A stretch of DNA of 35,555 bases from a virus. Shown in pieces: positions 16,779-25,041 of this stretch (the first letter of the stretch is position 1; each line of letters opens with the position of its first letter). The stretch is taken from IMG/VR virus record IMGVR_UViG_3300021185_003161, positions 1-35,555 of that record. The stretch is one strand, 5' to 3'. The notes below the pieces were generated by a model. The model searched no databases. It had not been told where the DNA came from and was given only the letters and a program-made list of their open reading frames with translations. Both the position numbers and the translations under genes were made by a program.

Positions 16779-18146
16779 TTAAAGTTGGATAATAATTTTT
16801 ATATCTTCTGTTTGATCTGCTGATCTTTGTATTGCTGCTCTATTATCTATATACATTACTTCACCTGTAGATATATCTACATCACCGTTTATATACGCAA
16901 AAGAATCGCCGTCTACACCAGATGCATCTAGAGTACCAGCTCCTGATCCATCAGTTTCAGATATAACTTCACCTTCTACAAACGGTTCAAATTTAGTATC
17001 TGAATCTTGGATGTACCAAACTTCATCTGAGTCTGATTTAACTACATAAGCATTAGCTAATGATGTAGAGCCAAGAATAGTTTTATCTGCTGAGAAACTT
17101 GAACTGATATTTGAGAACTTCATACGTCTTAATGCGTTGCCAGTAACTCCTGTATACAAAGCATCTGAGTCTGGTATTTCTATATTTTTAACTAGAGTAA
17201 CCTGTCTAAAGTCATTTCCAATTACCCAGTTAGATCCTTCATCACCAGCTGGTTTTGCTGTAAACATCATTGCTGTTGCTTTAAGATCGTCTCTCGGATC
17301 AGCACCAAACCCAGCTGCAGGTCCTATAATAGGTCTTGCTACTGCTCCTGATCCATTACCGCCAGTAATTTTTACGTAAGCTTGTGTAAAGTTTCTACCA
17401 TGAGCTTTATTACCATCAGAATCTTTTACATTAATCTTTGTTACAGCACCACCGCTAATAGTAGCGGTAGCATTTGCAGCTACTCCGTTACCTATAACTT
17501 CAACTGTAGGTACAGTTGTATATCCAGATCCTCCTGAAGTAACTTGATAACCTACAACTTCACCACCTGAAGCCGCGTTTTGAATACCCACCTGCTCAAC
17601 ATGGTCAGCAGCATCATCAGAGTCAAACGCTCCAAACTTAGTTACAGGCATAAAGTTAGCAGATAAAAACTGTGATGCTCTCAAAGCACCAACTGAGTAT
17701 AAGAACTTCCATACATACCCGTCAGCAGTTTCGAATGCTGTAGTAAGAGTACCAGTAGGTTTAACTGTAGATGTAACTGATTGACCTAAAGCTGTTTCAC
17801 CTGCTTCAAGACAGACATAAATGTTATTTTCATCTGTGATAACATAGAAGCTATTTGTTGGATGTCCTACTGAGTTATCATTATAAGCTTGATAGATCGC
17901 TCCTAAAGACCATGTGTATCTAGGTATAACAAATGAATGAGCTTCAACGTTCTTAACAGCTGTCATATTATACTGAGCATCTCGAATTGTTCTAATAGCA
18001 TTAGTAGGAGTTGGAGCAGTGTCAGTTCCATTCCAATCAATAGGTCTACCTACAGAGACATAATAATTGTTAGCTGCGCTATCAATATCTTTTTGAAGGT
18101 TTAAAAGAATCTCTTTTTTGAATCTATCTGTAATAATTGCTGGCAT
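16779..18146 (-). CDS. 8: Baseplate wedge subunit gp8
   Basis: A 455-residue protein similar to T4 gp8, a wedge protein that binds gp10 and gp7 at the baseplate edge. The N-terminus (IITDRFKKEILLNLQ, then YYVSVGRP) matches the gp8 start (VTSKFRTEKMLNF, FITFGRSEPW). FETADGYVWKFLYS corresponds to the DGYVWEYLFE of T4. The C-terminus GEVMYIDNRAAI...DQTEDIKI corresponds to GEMIYMENRPPI...DQTEEINI. It is about 120 residues longer than T4 gp8 (334), with a Gly-rich insert near residues 195-260 (GGEVVGYQVTSGGSGYTTV). It starts 10 bases past the gp10-like gene and belongs to the same unit. Confidence 0.92.
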   Translation of the reverse strand: MPAIITDRFKKEILLNLQKDIDSAANNYYVSVGRPIDWNGTDTAPTPTNAIRTIRDAQYNMTAVKNVEAHSFVIPRYTWSLGAIYQAYNDNSVGHPTNSFYVITDENNIYVCLEAGETALGQSVTSTVKPTGTLTTAFETADGYVWKFLYSVGALRASQFLSANFMPVTKFGAFDSDDAADHVEQVGIQNAASGGEVVGYQVTSGGSGYTTVPTVEVIGNGVAANATATISGGAVTKINVKDSDGNKAHGRNFTQAYVKITGGNGSGAVARPIIGPAAGFGADPRDDLKATAMMFTAKPAGDEGSNWVIGNDFRQVTLVKNIEIPDSDALYTGVTGNALRRMKFSNISSSFSADKTILGSTSLANAYVVKSDSDEVWYIQDSDTKFEPFVEGEVISETDGSGAGTLDASGVDGDSFAYINGDVDISTGEVMYIDNRAAIQRSADQTEDIKIIIQL

Positions 18147-18156
18147 GTTATATCTC

Positions 18157-19176
18157 TTATGCTGTTATATAGTATAGTGCGTCAGTGTCACTTGATGTAT
18201 ACAATTTAGGCATCATTAACATCCACCCATCTGTATTATCAATCCATACACAGTTTACTATACCGTATTGTTTTACTGTAAAGCTAGTACCGTTGAAGAA
18301 TGTTGTAGGAGTCACGGTAACAGCTCCTGCAGCTCTATTAACAAATGTTTTTGTTTGTCCTACTTCTGTACCATCAGCTAGTGTAGCTGTAGATGTAGTA
18401 CCTAAGTTAAATATAGACATTGTTCGTGCTAAACTAATAGCTTGAGCATTAGCGTTAACAGTCTCTGATTTATATGTGACACCAGTCTGTATTTCTACAA
18501 GACCAGTACCAGTACCTGATAATCCTAAACTAACATTAGTGTCTGTACCTACAGCTGCGACTTGAGGAACACCTGTTGTTGCAGCGTTACTAATCTGAAT
18601 CTCATTTACAGCAGAGGCTGTAGGAGCTAGTTTTATTATTTCTGCATTGTTAACATCATTAATCGCAGTTGTAATCTTAGGAATTACAATGCTTGGAGAT
18701 GTTAATGTTTTATTTGTTAACGTCTGAGTATGAGCGTTAAATGTAAATTCATCGTTTGTTGTAAGTAATGGTAATGTAATTGTTCTGTCTGCTGCTAATT
18801 CACTTACACCTACTAAGTACTGATGATCAGCTGACGTATCATTAATCTGAGGTGAAGTTAAAACCGGCACTGTTAATGTTTTATTAACAAGTGTTTGAGT
18901 ACCACCTACAAGAGCAAGAGTACCACTTTCAGCAGGAAGGTTAAGTGATACTGCAGCAGATCCTTCTATGAAACCTAATGTAGTGTCATATGTAAGACCT
19001 TTGTAGATTAAACCGTTATCTGATAAAGACATCTTTGAGGTAACTTGAGCACTATCACCACCTAGAAGCTGGTACAATTCTCCAAAGTTATCGTTTATTT
19101 TACCGGCAGCGATCCTAAGCGTATCGCCTGTACCATCATTGGCTGTAGTGCCTTTATTAATGTTTTGTCTTGCCAT
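18157..19176 (-). CDS. Fibre-like baseplate protein with a T4 gp10-type N-terminus
   Basis: A 339-residue protein. Its first 43 residues (RQNINKGTTANDGTGDTLR, KINDNFGELY) match the start of T4 gp10 (QNINIGNVVDDGTGDYLR, KINENFDELY), the part that holds gp10 trimers to the wedge. The rest is not gp10: it is Thr/Ala-rich beta with two copies of TQTLTNKTLTSP-like text (near residues 92-110 and 133-150), common in marine phage fibres, and a C-terminal strand cluster with WMLMMPKLYT. It is thus a chimera of a wedge-attachment domain and a short fibre. A late promoter stands 28 bases upstream, making it the first gene of its unit, before gp8. Confidence 0.78.
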   Translation of the reverse strand: MARQNINKGTTANDGTGDTLRIAAGKINDNFGELYQLLGGDSAQVTSKMSLSDNGLIYKGLTYDTTLGFIEGSAAVSLNLPAESGTLALVGGTQTLVNKTLTVPVLTSPQINDTSADHQYLVGVSELAADRTITLPLLTTNDEFTFNAHTQTLTNKTLTSPSIVIPKITTAINDVNNAEIIKLAPTASAVNEIQISNAATTGVPQVAAVGTDTNVSLGLSGTGTGLVEIQTGVTYKSETVNANAQAISLARTMSIFNLGTTSTATLADGTEVGQTKTFVNRAAGAVTVTPTTFFNGTSFTVKQYGIVNCVWIDNTDGWMLMMPKLYTSSDTDALYYITA

Positions 19177-19203
19177 TGCTAAGTCCGTATCTGTGGTTAG
19201 TTT

Positions 19204-19211
19204 TATTTATA
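19204..19211 (-). promoter_or_regulatory. T4-type late promoter for the gp10-like/gp8 unit
   Basis: The minus strand reads TATAAATA in the 42-base gap between the gp7/gpI-like stop and the gp10-like ATG at 19176. Initiation would fall near 19198, with a GGA ribosome site (CGGACTTAGCA) before the ATG. Exact octamer in a true intergenic gap makes this a confident site. Confidence 0.78.
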
Positions 19212-19218
19212 ATGGTTA

Positions 19219-20196
19219 TTATGCTGAATCTGAATCATAGTAAGTATATTTAACTTCATCCATAGTATCGAATACTGAACGATCTTGACTAAATCTCTGA
19301 ACTCTACTATCTAGTCCAGCTGAATCTTCGTCCATTGTTGGGCTAGTAGTACCGATAAGCTCTCTAATAGTATCGTAGTTGCGATCGATTTCTGCAAGTG
19401 GAATATCTTGAATAGCTTCGATTGCTTCTGGTAGACCTATTCTTAGTTTGCCGTATGTTCCTCTACCATCTGAATCTACTTCACCTGTTAAGTCTGTTAC
19501 CAGTAGTCCAGCACCTAGTGACGCTTCACCTTGTACAACAGGATCAACATTAACAACTTCGAAGTCTGGCATAATACCAAAGTTAAAGCTTCCTGTTGCT
19601 TCAAGTAATACTTGTCCTCCGAAATACATACCAGCTGGATGAACAAAGAGCTTATAAGCCTCTCTCCACCTCTCTACAGGAATATCAGCTTTGATTAAGA
19701 TAGCAAACACTTGATATAGTTTATCATCTGTTAAAAACTTCTGAGAATCAAATCCAATTCTAGAGTCATCTTCACCTATCATAAACCTATCTTCTTTAGT
19801 GTATCTTACATCTGGAGTAATACCAAAGAATGTTCTAAAGAACTGTTGTATAGAGTATAGAGTACCTTTGGATCTATAAAGGTTATTAGAGAACTTAGCA
19901 GCTGCTCTTTTGTTTGTAAATCCTTCGAAGTAGGATTGACCTAGTAGTAGCTCATCTTCAATAAAGGATAACAAAGATAAATCATTAGCTGTAATATCTC
20001 TTGCAGTAATAACATCATGCACTAGTCTAGCTGGAGACTGGTCTGAGTCTTCGAATTGATTATACGCTTCAAGTAGCTTAATTAGCTTAGGATAATCTGC
20101 TTTAAAGTAGTCTGGAAGGACCTGCTCTACAGCATGATGATCAGTAAACCTATAATCTCTACGTAGGTTATCTTTTAGGGTATAATCTCTAGGCAT
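19219..20196 (-). CDS. Short gp7/P2-gpI-like inner baseplate wedge protein
   Basis: A 325-residue protein. The first 200 residues are helical: LPDYFKADYPKLIKLLEAY, SPARLVHDVITARDI, FTNKRAAAKFSNNLYRSKG and QQFFRTFFG. This pattern is typical of tail protein I (P2 gpI) and of the core part of T4 gp7, which with two gp6 chains forms the wedge core. It follows gp6 by one base, as gp7 follows gp6 in T4 and gpI follows gpJ in P2. It is only a third the length of T4 gp7 (1032), so only the core is kept here. The C-terminal third is acidic with little predicted structure (EVDSDGRG, DEDSAGLD). Family call rests on pattern and position. Confidence 0.65.
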   Translation of the reverse strand: MPRDYTLKDNLRRDYRFTDHHAVEQVLPDYFKADYPKLIKLLEAYNQFEDSDQSPARLVHDVITARDITANDLSLLSFIEDELLLGQSYFEGFTNKRAAAKFSNNLYRSKGTLYSIQQFFRTFFGITPDVRYTKEDRFMIGEDDSRIGFDSQKFLTDDKLYQVFAILIKADIPVERWREAYKLFVHPAGMYFGGQVLLEATGSFNFGIMPDFEVVNVDPVVQGEASLGAGLLVTDLTGEVDSDGRGTYGKLRIGLPEAIEAIQDIPLAEIDRNYDTIRELIGTTSPTMDEDSAGLDSRVQRFSQDRSVFDTMDEVKYTYYDSDSA

Positions 20197-20197
20197 T

Positions 20198-22021
20198 TTA
20201 TACTGACTCTACTATAACTGCTGATGCAAAGGATGGATCTTCATCAAATTGAAGAATATCTTCTCTCTGAGGAGCAATAGCACTCTGATTAGCTGGAACA
20301 GCACTAATCTTAACATAGTTAACTCCTCCTATGATACTATTAGGTTTAAAGCCTACAAGAGATATAATACCTGTCGCTGTATCAAAGGTACCTATATTAT
20401 CTACAATAGTAGTTAAACCATCTAAAGTAACAATTTGAAGTTTATTACTGTTTAGTTTATTTCGTATTTTACCTGCTATATTGTCAATGTTAAAAGGAGT
20501 ACTATCTATAATATAGTTTATATCATCAGCAGGTGCTATAGATGCCGGGTATCTTAAAGTAAAATCATTCTGAGCGTCTAACCTAGGTACAATTCTTTGT
20601 TGCATCTTTACTTCCATACGAGAAGAAAGTACAGCTGGAGATACTTCATCAATAAGAGTAAGTATATTTGAACGTCTATAAGCTTGACCAAACTTACCTG
20701 TATTATTATTGAAGTAATCTCTCACTACAGTATTAACATTATCAGTAATACTATTTAGAGATAAGGTAGTAAGTTTAGGGTTAAACTGGAAGAATGTATT
20801 TGTTTCAATAAACGTGGTAATAGGATCTAGGTATCTTAATCTAAATGATACAACAGATAATTGATCTACTAAATCTTGAATACTATTCTTTGTTGTAGTC
20901 TGAGTAGATAGAGGTACATCATCTTCAAATACAATAGACATATATACAGCGCCAAACTCAGGTTCTAGAGCATCTTCTCCTCCAAAAGATTTTATATCTT
21001 TAATAAGAGTAGAGAAGTTTCTTAGCACTAGAGATGAGTAGTCATCTGCTGTAACCATTCTATTCTGAGTAGCATATTGGAATGGAGCATTTGTTCTAAT
21101 AGACTGATTAGTTTCTTTTATATCTCCACCAAGTGAGTTAGTAACTGTCTGAGCTGTTATAGTATAACCTGTACCACCTACATTAACTTGAGATATAGGA
21201 GTAAATAAGGCACCATCATTAGCAGCCGGACCTGCTACAGAAAGATAATCAACTTCTATTTTATATCCAGCCTTTGGAGTCACACCAAATGTAATACCAT
21301 CACCAAATGACAGTTCAAAGAACTCATTAGGAGATTCTTTTAAGATATAAAGAGCTGTAGCAGCATTAATTAATGTAGCTTGTTTTAAGTTTTGATATGT
21401 TGTAAAGGCAACAGAAGTAGGAGACTCATATACTCTAACAATAGTAGTATCAACATCTAAGTTCTTATCTGGAATAATATACAAAGCGTCTTGAGATACA
21501 GCATCAGCAATAAACGTCTTTGTTCTCTGAGTACCTTCGAAGATCTCTATGTTAGCAGATCCAGCATTTGTTTTAAATGAATATATACCAGAACCGTCAT
21601 CAGTTGCTGTTACAGTTTCTCTTGTTTGGAATGTATAAGTAATATCATCAATAGAGCTTTCAAATACAACCCCTGGTGCTAAAGACACCGTTGTAGGTCT
21701 TTCAGCTAGGGTAGAAAGATTAATAGAGAAAGTAACAACAGCTCTAGATGCTGTTCTTGATTTTGGAATATAGCCAATACCTTCGGCTAACGACACGAGA
21801 GAGCTTCTCAGCTGTGCAGTCCCAAGGAATGACTCGTTCAAAGCGAAGTTAGCGATAAGTCCATTATAGTGAGTGTTATAAGCTAACACATCTAGTATAT
21901 TAGACAGGCCAGATGCTTCGAAGTTATAGTCAGCAAACTCATCTTGTTGAGCTAAGAATGTCTTCAAGTTATTTTTAATCGACGTAAAGTCTAGGTTTGT
22001 TGACTTAATTGTAGTTGCCAT
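20198..22021 (-). CDS. 6: Baseplate wedge subunit gp6
   Basis: A 607-residue homologue of T4 gp6 (660) and P2 gpJ, the protein that forms the continuous ring of the inner baseplate. The N-terminus is diagnostic: FTSIKNNLKTFLAQQDEFADYNFEASGLS followed by LDVLAYNTHYN and NESFLGTAQLRSSLV, matching T4 FAEIKQNLIEWL, LLAYNTLY and ESFMRTANLRSSVV. The central part is beta-rich and the RMVTADDYSSLVLRNF helix near the middle is also conserved in gpJ-type proteins. It overlaps the gp25 stop by one base (TAATG) and is followed by the gp7/gpI-like gene. Confidence 0.95.
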   Translation of the reverse strand: MATTIKSTNLDFTSIKNNLKTFLAQQDEFADYNFEASGLSNILDVLAYNTHYNGLIANFALNESFLGTAQLRSSLVSLAEGIGYIPKSRTASRAVVTFSINLSTLAERPTTVSLAPGVVFESSIDDITYTFQTRETVTATDDGSGIYSFKTNAGSANIEIFEGTQRTKTFIADAVSQDALYIIPDKNLDVDTTIVRVYESPTSVAFTTYQNLKQATLINAATALYILKESPNEFFELSFGDGITFGVTPKAGYKIEVDYLSVAGPAANDGALFTPISQVNVGGTGYTITAQTVTNSLGGDIKETNQSIRTNAPFQYATQNRMVTADDYSSLVLRNFSTLIKDIKSFGGEDALEPEFGAVYMSIVFEDDVPLSTQTTTKNSIQDLVDQLSVVSFRLRYLDPITTFIETNTFFQFNPKLTTLSLNSITDNVNTVVRDYFNNNTGKFGQAYRRSNILTLIDEVSPAVLSSRMEVKMQQRIVPRLDAQNDFTLRYPASIAPADDINYIIDSTPFNIDNIAGKIRNKLNSNKLQIVTLDGLTTIVDNIGTFDTATGIISLVGFKPNSIIGGVNYVKISAVPANQSAIAPQREDILQFDEDPSFASAVIVESV

Positions 22022-22467
22022 TATCTTAGCCTCGATAGGTTCGTAGTGAATGTTACTGTTTCTTGTGTACTAATAATTTTAAAGTATACTGATACTCTCA
22101 TATCATTTTGATCTGGAAGTACATTAACAGTTATGGTAAGTATTTCAGCTCTTGGCTCATACTTGGTTATAGCGTTTCTAATATTCTCTTCTACTTCATC
22201 TTCTGTATCTTCATCAGCTAATTCGAATAACATAGCTCGTAAATTAGCACCAAAGAAAGGTTGAAAAGGTTTTTCATAGAAGTCTGTAAGAAGAAGATTC
22301 TTTATTGATTGCTTAACAGCAGCTGCGTCTCTTTTCTTGTAGATATCACCTGACGGTCTTTTTGCAAAGGTTAAATCAATATCCAAATAGTCTACGGTAC
22401 GCGAGGATATCAGCGTACTCTTCTGAAGATTACCATCTTCTGTAGATAAAACTCTTCTTATAGCCAT
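22021..22467 (-). CDS. 25: Baseplate wedge subunit gp25 (gpW/gp25 family)
   Basis: A 148-residue protein of the gpW/gp25 family, which clamps the gp6 ring to the hub and starts sheath assembly. The signature is the C-terminal EPR motif in KYEPRAEILTITV (around residues 102-114), preceded by FQPFFGANLRAMLFEL and an acidic DEDTEDEVEENI helix. Length is close to T4 gp25 (132). It has its own late promoter and a clear GGAAG ribosome site (ATTGGAAGACAA) before ATG 22467, and it leads the gp25-gp6-gp7-like unit. Confidence 0.95.
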   Translation of the reverse strand: MAIRRVLSTEDGNLQKSTLISSRTVDYLDIDLTFAKRPSGDIYKKRDAAAVKQSIKNLLLTDFYEKPFQPFFGANLRAMLFELADEDTEDEVEENIRNAITKYEPRAEILTITVNVLPDQNDMRVSVYFKIISTQETVTFTTNLSRLR

Positions 22468-22488
22468 TTGTCTTCCAATAATTTCTGT

Positions 22489-22496
22489 TATTTATA
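22489..22496 (-). promoter_or_regulatory. T4-type late promoter for gp25-gp6-gp7-like unit
   Basis: The minus strand reads TATAAATA in the 31-base gap upstream of gp25 (plus strand TTATTTATAA). Initiation would fall near 22483, giving a leader of about 15 bases that contains the GGAAG ribosome site. Exact octamer in a true gap. Confidence 0.8.
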
Positions 22497-22498
22497 AG

Positions 22499-23593
22499 TT
22501 AAATTAGTATGTTTGATATTGATATGTAAGACTCTTTGCTTAATGATACTCCATCAGATGCAAAGAAGTATTGAGAGTCATTAAGATCTACGATTCGTAT
22601 ATTATTAAGCGTACTCAGCTTATTAACTATAGCCTGTCTTACTTGTAATTGCCTGCTAGAGGTAGTTTTATTTGTGACTTTAAACAACATAAAACTAATA
22701 TCATGGTTTAATTTATATGATGTGTTTACTATCTTAAATACCCTCTCAGCGATTTGAGTAGGAGTATCATTTGAGCTTATAGCATCATTGACACCAGCAG
22801 ATATAACAACCACTTCACTAGCTTTGATTAGTTTAATGTTTTTGATAATCTCTTGATCTCTAGAAGTTCTCGCATCCCTAGCAAATGTTTGCCACGGATC
22901 CCCTCCGAACACTTTTAAGTTTCTAGCATGTACATCACCAATAGTAAAGTAGCCTGTAACTTCATCAGGTAAGTCTGCTGGGAATTCTATTGCTGTAGAT
23001 GGTGCCTCGGTTATTTCAATTAGCTGGTTTGTAGCTTGTATTTTATTATTAAAGCGTGTCTCTACTATTCCTTTAAAATTTAAATTATAATTAGAAGGAA
23101 TAGCAGGCATCTCAATAATAATTTGAACATTCAGCTCACCTTCATTATAAGTGTCATAATCTAATATTAGCTTATCATATGTGCGGTGATAGGTTTGTAA
23201 AAATCTAGCTAGTTCAAAAGTTTTATCATTATCAATCGAATTATTACGTCTTAGCTCATATACTACAGACCTCCCAGCTGTCGCTAAAAAGTTTGTGTTC
23301 TCTTCTGATTCAGTAATTTGTTCTTCTGGATCAGCTTTATATAATCCTTCTATAACAACGAGTTTATGTCTACTAAACCGTTTACTATCTTCTCCAATAG
23401 TTTTTAATATCTGAGCTTGAGGTAATAAGTTACGAGCTATTTGTATTCTATCACTTACTTCAGGTATATGATCTAATGTAACACCTTTAAGAAAGTTACC
23501 CATTGTAATGCCACTATTAAGTGATGTGTTAGCATTCACTTTAGAAAGTCCTTCAGGTAAGTATCTAAGATCTGGTAAATATTTAAGAGTCAT
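22499..23593 (-). CDS. Baseplate-hub-associated protein with a degenerate SGNH domain
   Basis: A 364-residue protein. The N-terminal half (LPQAQILKTI, then HKLVVIEGLY) reads like a peptidoglycan-binding or hub-attachment region. Residues 213-364 follow the SGNH hydrolase fold: TIGDVHARNL, VVVISAGVNDA and FASDGVSLSKESY. The catalytic Ser of GDS is Val221 and the His of DGVHL is Ser350, while the block III Asn269 is kept. It is therefore likely inactive as a hydrolase, perhaps a binding module. It overlaps the needle gene stop by one base and is the last gene of the hub unit. The fold call comes from motif order; the role is inferred. Confidence 0.6.
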   Translation of the reverse strand: MTLKYLPDLRYLPEGLSKVNANTSLNSGITMGNFLKGVTLDHIPEVSDRIQIARNLLPQAQILKTIGEDSKRFSRHKLVVIEGLYKADPEEQITESEENTNFLATAGRSVVYELRRNNSIDNDKTFELARFLQTYHRTYDKLILDYDTYNEGELNVQIIIEMPAIPSNYNLNFKGIVETRFNNKIQATNQLIEITEAPSTAIEFPADLPDEVTGYFTIGDVHARNLKVFGGDPWQTFARDARTSRDQEIIKNIKLIKASEVVVISAGVNDAISSNDTPTQIAERVFKIVNTSYKLNHDISFMLFKVTNKTTSSRQLQVRQAIVNKLSTLNNIRIVDLNDSQYFFASDGVSLSKESYISISNILI

Positions 23594-25041
23594 TATCTAA
23601 TAATCCTTTTAGAAGTGAGATGAGGAGATGGATTACCTAGAACAGAGCTACCTTGTATTATTAGAGTTTCTGTGTCTTGTACAGTTTCTATATTAGGAGG
23701 AGATGTGTTAGCATAATCTGGAGATAGTTTACCTTCCGATAACATTAAGGTTGTAAACTCTACATTGTCTCTATGTGCTGGATCTCTCATCTTACGTCTT
23801 ACTTGAGTCATATCTATATTCTTATTTGTTACCCCTGAGGTCTTTTTAGATAGATCTATATTGTTCTTTTGTATATCTTCTGGATCAACCTTAACAACTC
23901 TTACACCTTTATCACTTTTTGTTCTATAGTCAGTTAAAAGAGTAGCTGTAGGTTTAGAGGTTGCTGTTGTATTATTAGCTAAATCATCTGCTGAGTTGTT
24001 TGTATATGAATACGCAGATCCAGATGTGTTGCCTCCAGGATCAGTATCAGGGTAATTCTGTGCTGCTGTAATATTAGATTGCTTTGCAGTACCATTTAGA
24101 TCACCATGGAATGTAGTGTAGTGAGCTGATGTTCCTTCTACTCTAGTAATAGCGCCTTTAGGAGTATCTACTGAAACGTCAGCGTATACTGTACCACCAG
24201 CTCTTAGATTCATTGTATACATTTGCATATTCTCACCACCTATTGTACCTGTATCACCAAATACAGATAAGTTATCAGCAGCTATGTTGGCTGCAGGTGA
24301 AGTAAGCACTACTTCAAGTTCTGAGGTCATAGTTAATACTCCAGATACAGCTTCTGTATGAGGCCCTTCTACAATATACCTACTCTCACCTTTAACAACT
24401 GTTGATAGCCCTTCTAGGTACTGATGAGCTCCTCCACCAGTAACTAAATTAGTTTGATTACCATCAACAGTCTTTATATCATCTCCAGTAACAGTCCTTT
24501 TGTACGGCCCGTTAACCACTTCTGTTTTCTTAGTAGAGTTAACATTGTATTCACCACCTACATTAACATTGAAATCACCTGTTACATCGATAGTAAGATT
24601 ACCTTCAAACTTTAGATTGCCATTCTTTACTTCTAAGAAATAGTCTTCGTTAGCTTTATCAATACGTCTCTTAGATGATATAATAATAGACCCATCAGGT
24701 CCAATGTTTATACCATCACCATTCTTATGACGAATCATTATTCTTTCTGAACCAGGAGTGTCGTTATATTCAACTGTATGACCAGCTGGTGTTGTATGAG
24801 CGTAGCATGTTGTGTTGTTAGCAGCATTACCTTGAGCAGTATCAGCAGGAACATCTGCGCCATACGTATTAATTAATAGCCCACCTTGAGTGGTAACTGA
24901 CTTTTCTTCTTTTCCTGCTTTAGGGTAGGTACCTGTATTATCTGAAAATGGATGTTTAACGAACCCTTGAGAATGAACTGCACCTGATCCTTGAACCACC
25001 TCTCGGTTAACTACTGACTCTACATTATTTGTCTTACCCAT
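23593..25041 (-). CDS. Baseplate needle: gp5 C-terminal/VgrG-like beta-helix protein
   Basis: A 482-residue protein corresponding to the membrane-puncturing spike at the tip of the tail (T4 gp5C). Residues 87-125 (GHTVEYNDTPGSERIMIRH, GPDGSIIISS) are the conserved entry segment of gp5C and VgrG needles. Residues about 140-235 show regular Val-x-Gly strands such as TIDVTGDFNVNVGGEYNV and VVNGPYKRTVTGD, the triple-stranded beta-helix. Unlike T4 gp5 (575), the needle is a separate chain here, with the OB-fold and lysozyme parts encoded two genes upstream. The tail (300-482) is polar and disordered-looking and its role is unknown. One-base overlaps link it to its neighbours. Confidence 0.8.
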   Translation of the reverse strand: MGKTNNVESVVNREVVQGSGAVHSQGFVKHPFSDNTGTYPKAGKEEKSVTTQGGLLINTYGADVPADTAQGNAANNTTCYAHTTPAGHTVEYNDTPGSERIMIRHKNGDGINIGPDGSIIISSKRRIDKANEDYFLEVKNGNLKFEGNLTIDVTGDFNVNVGGEYNVNSTKKTEVVNGPYKRTVTGDDIKTVDGNQTNLVTGGGAHQYLEGLSTVVKGESRYIVEGPHTEAVSGVLTMTSELEVVLTSPAANIAADNLSVFGDTGTIGGENMQMYTMNLRAGGTVYADVSVDTPKGAITRVEGTSAHYTTFHGDLNGTAKQSNITAAQNYPDTDPGGNTSGSAYSYTNNSADDLANNTTATSKPTATLLTDYRTKSDKGVRVVKVDPEDIQKNNIDLSKKTSGVTNKNIDMTQVRRKMRDPAHRDNVEFTTLMLSEGKLSPDYANTSPPNIETVQDTETLIIQGSSVLGNPSPHLTSKRIIR

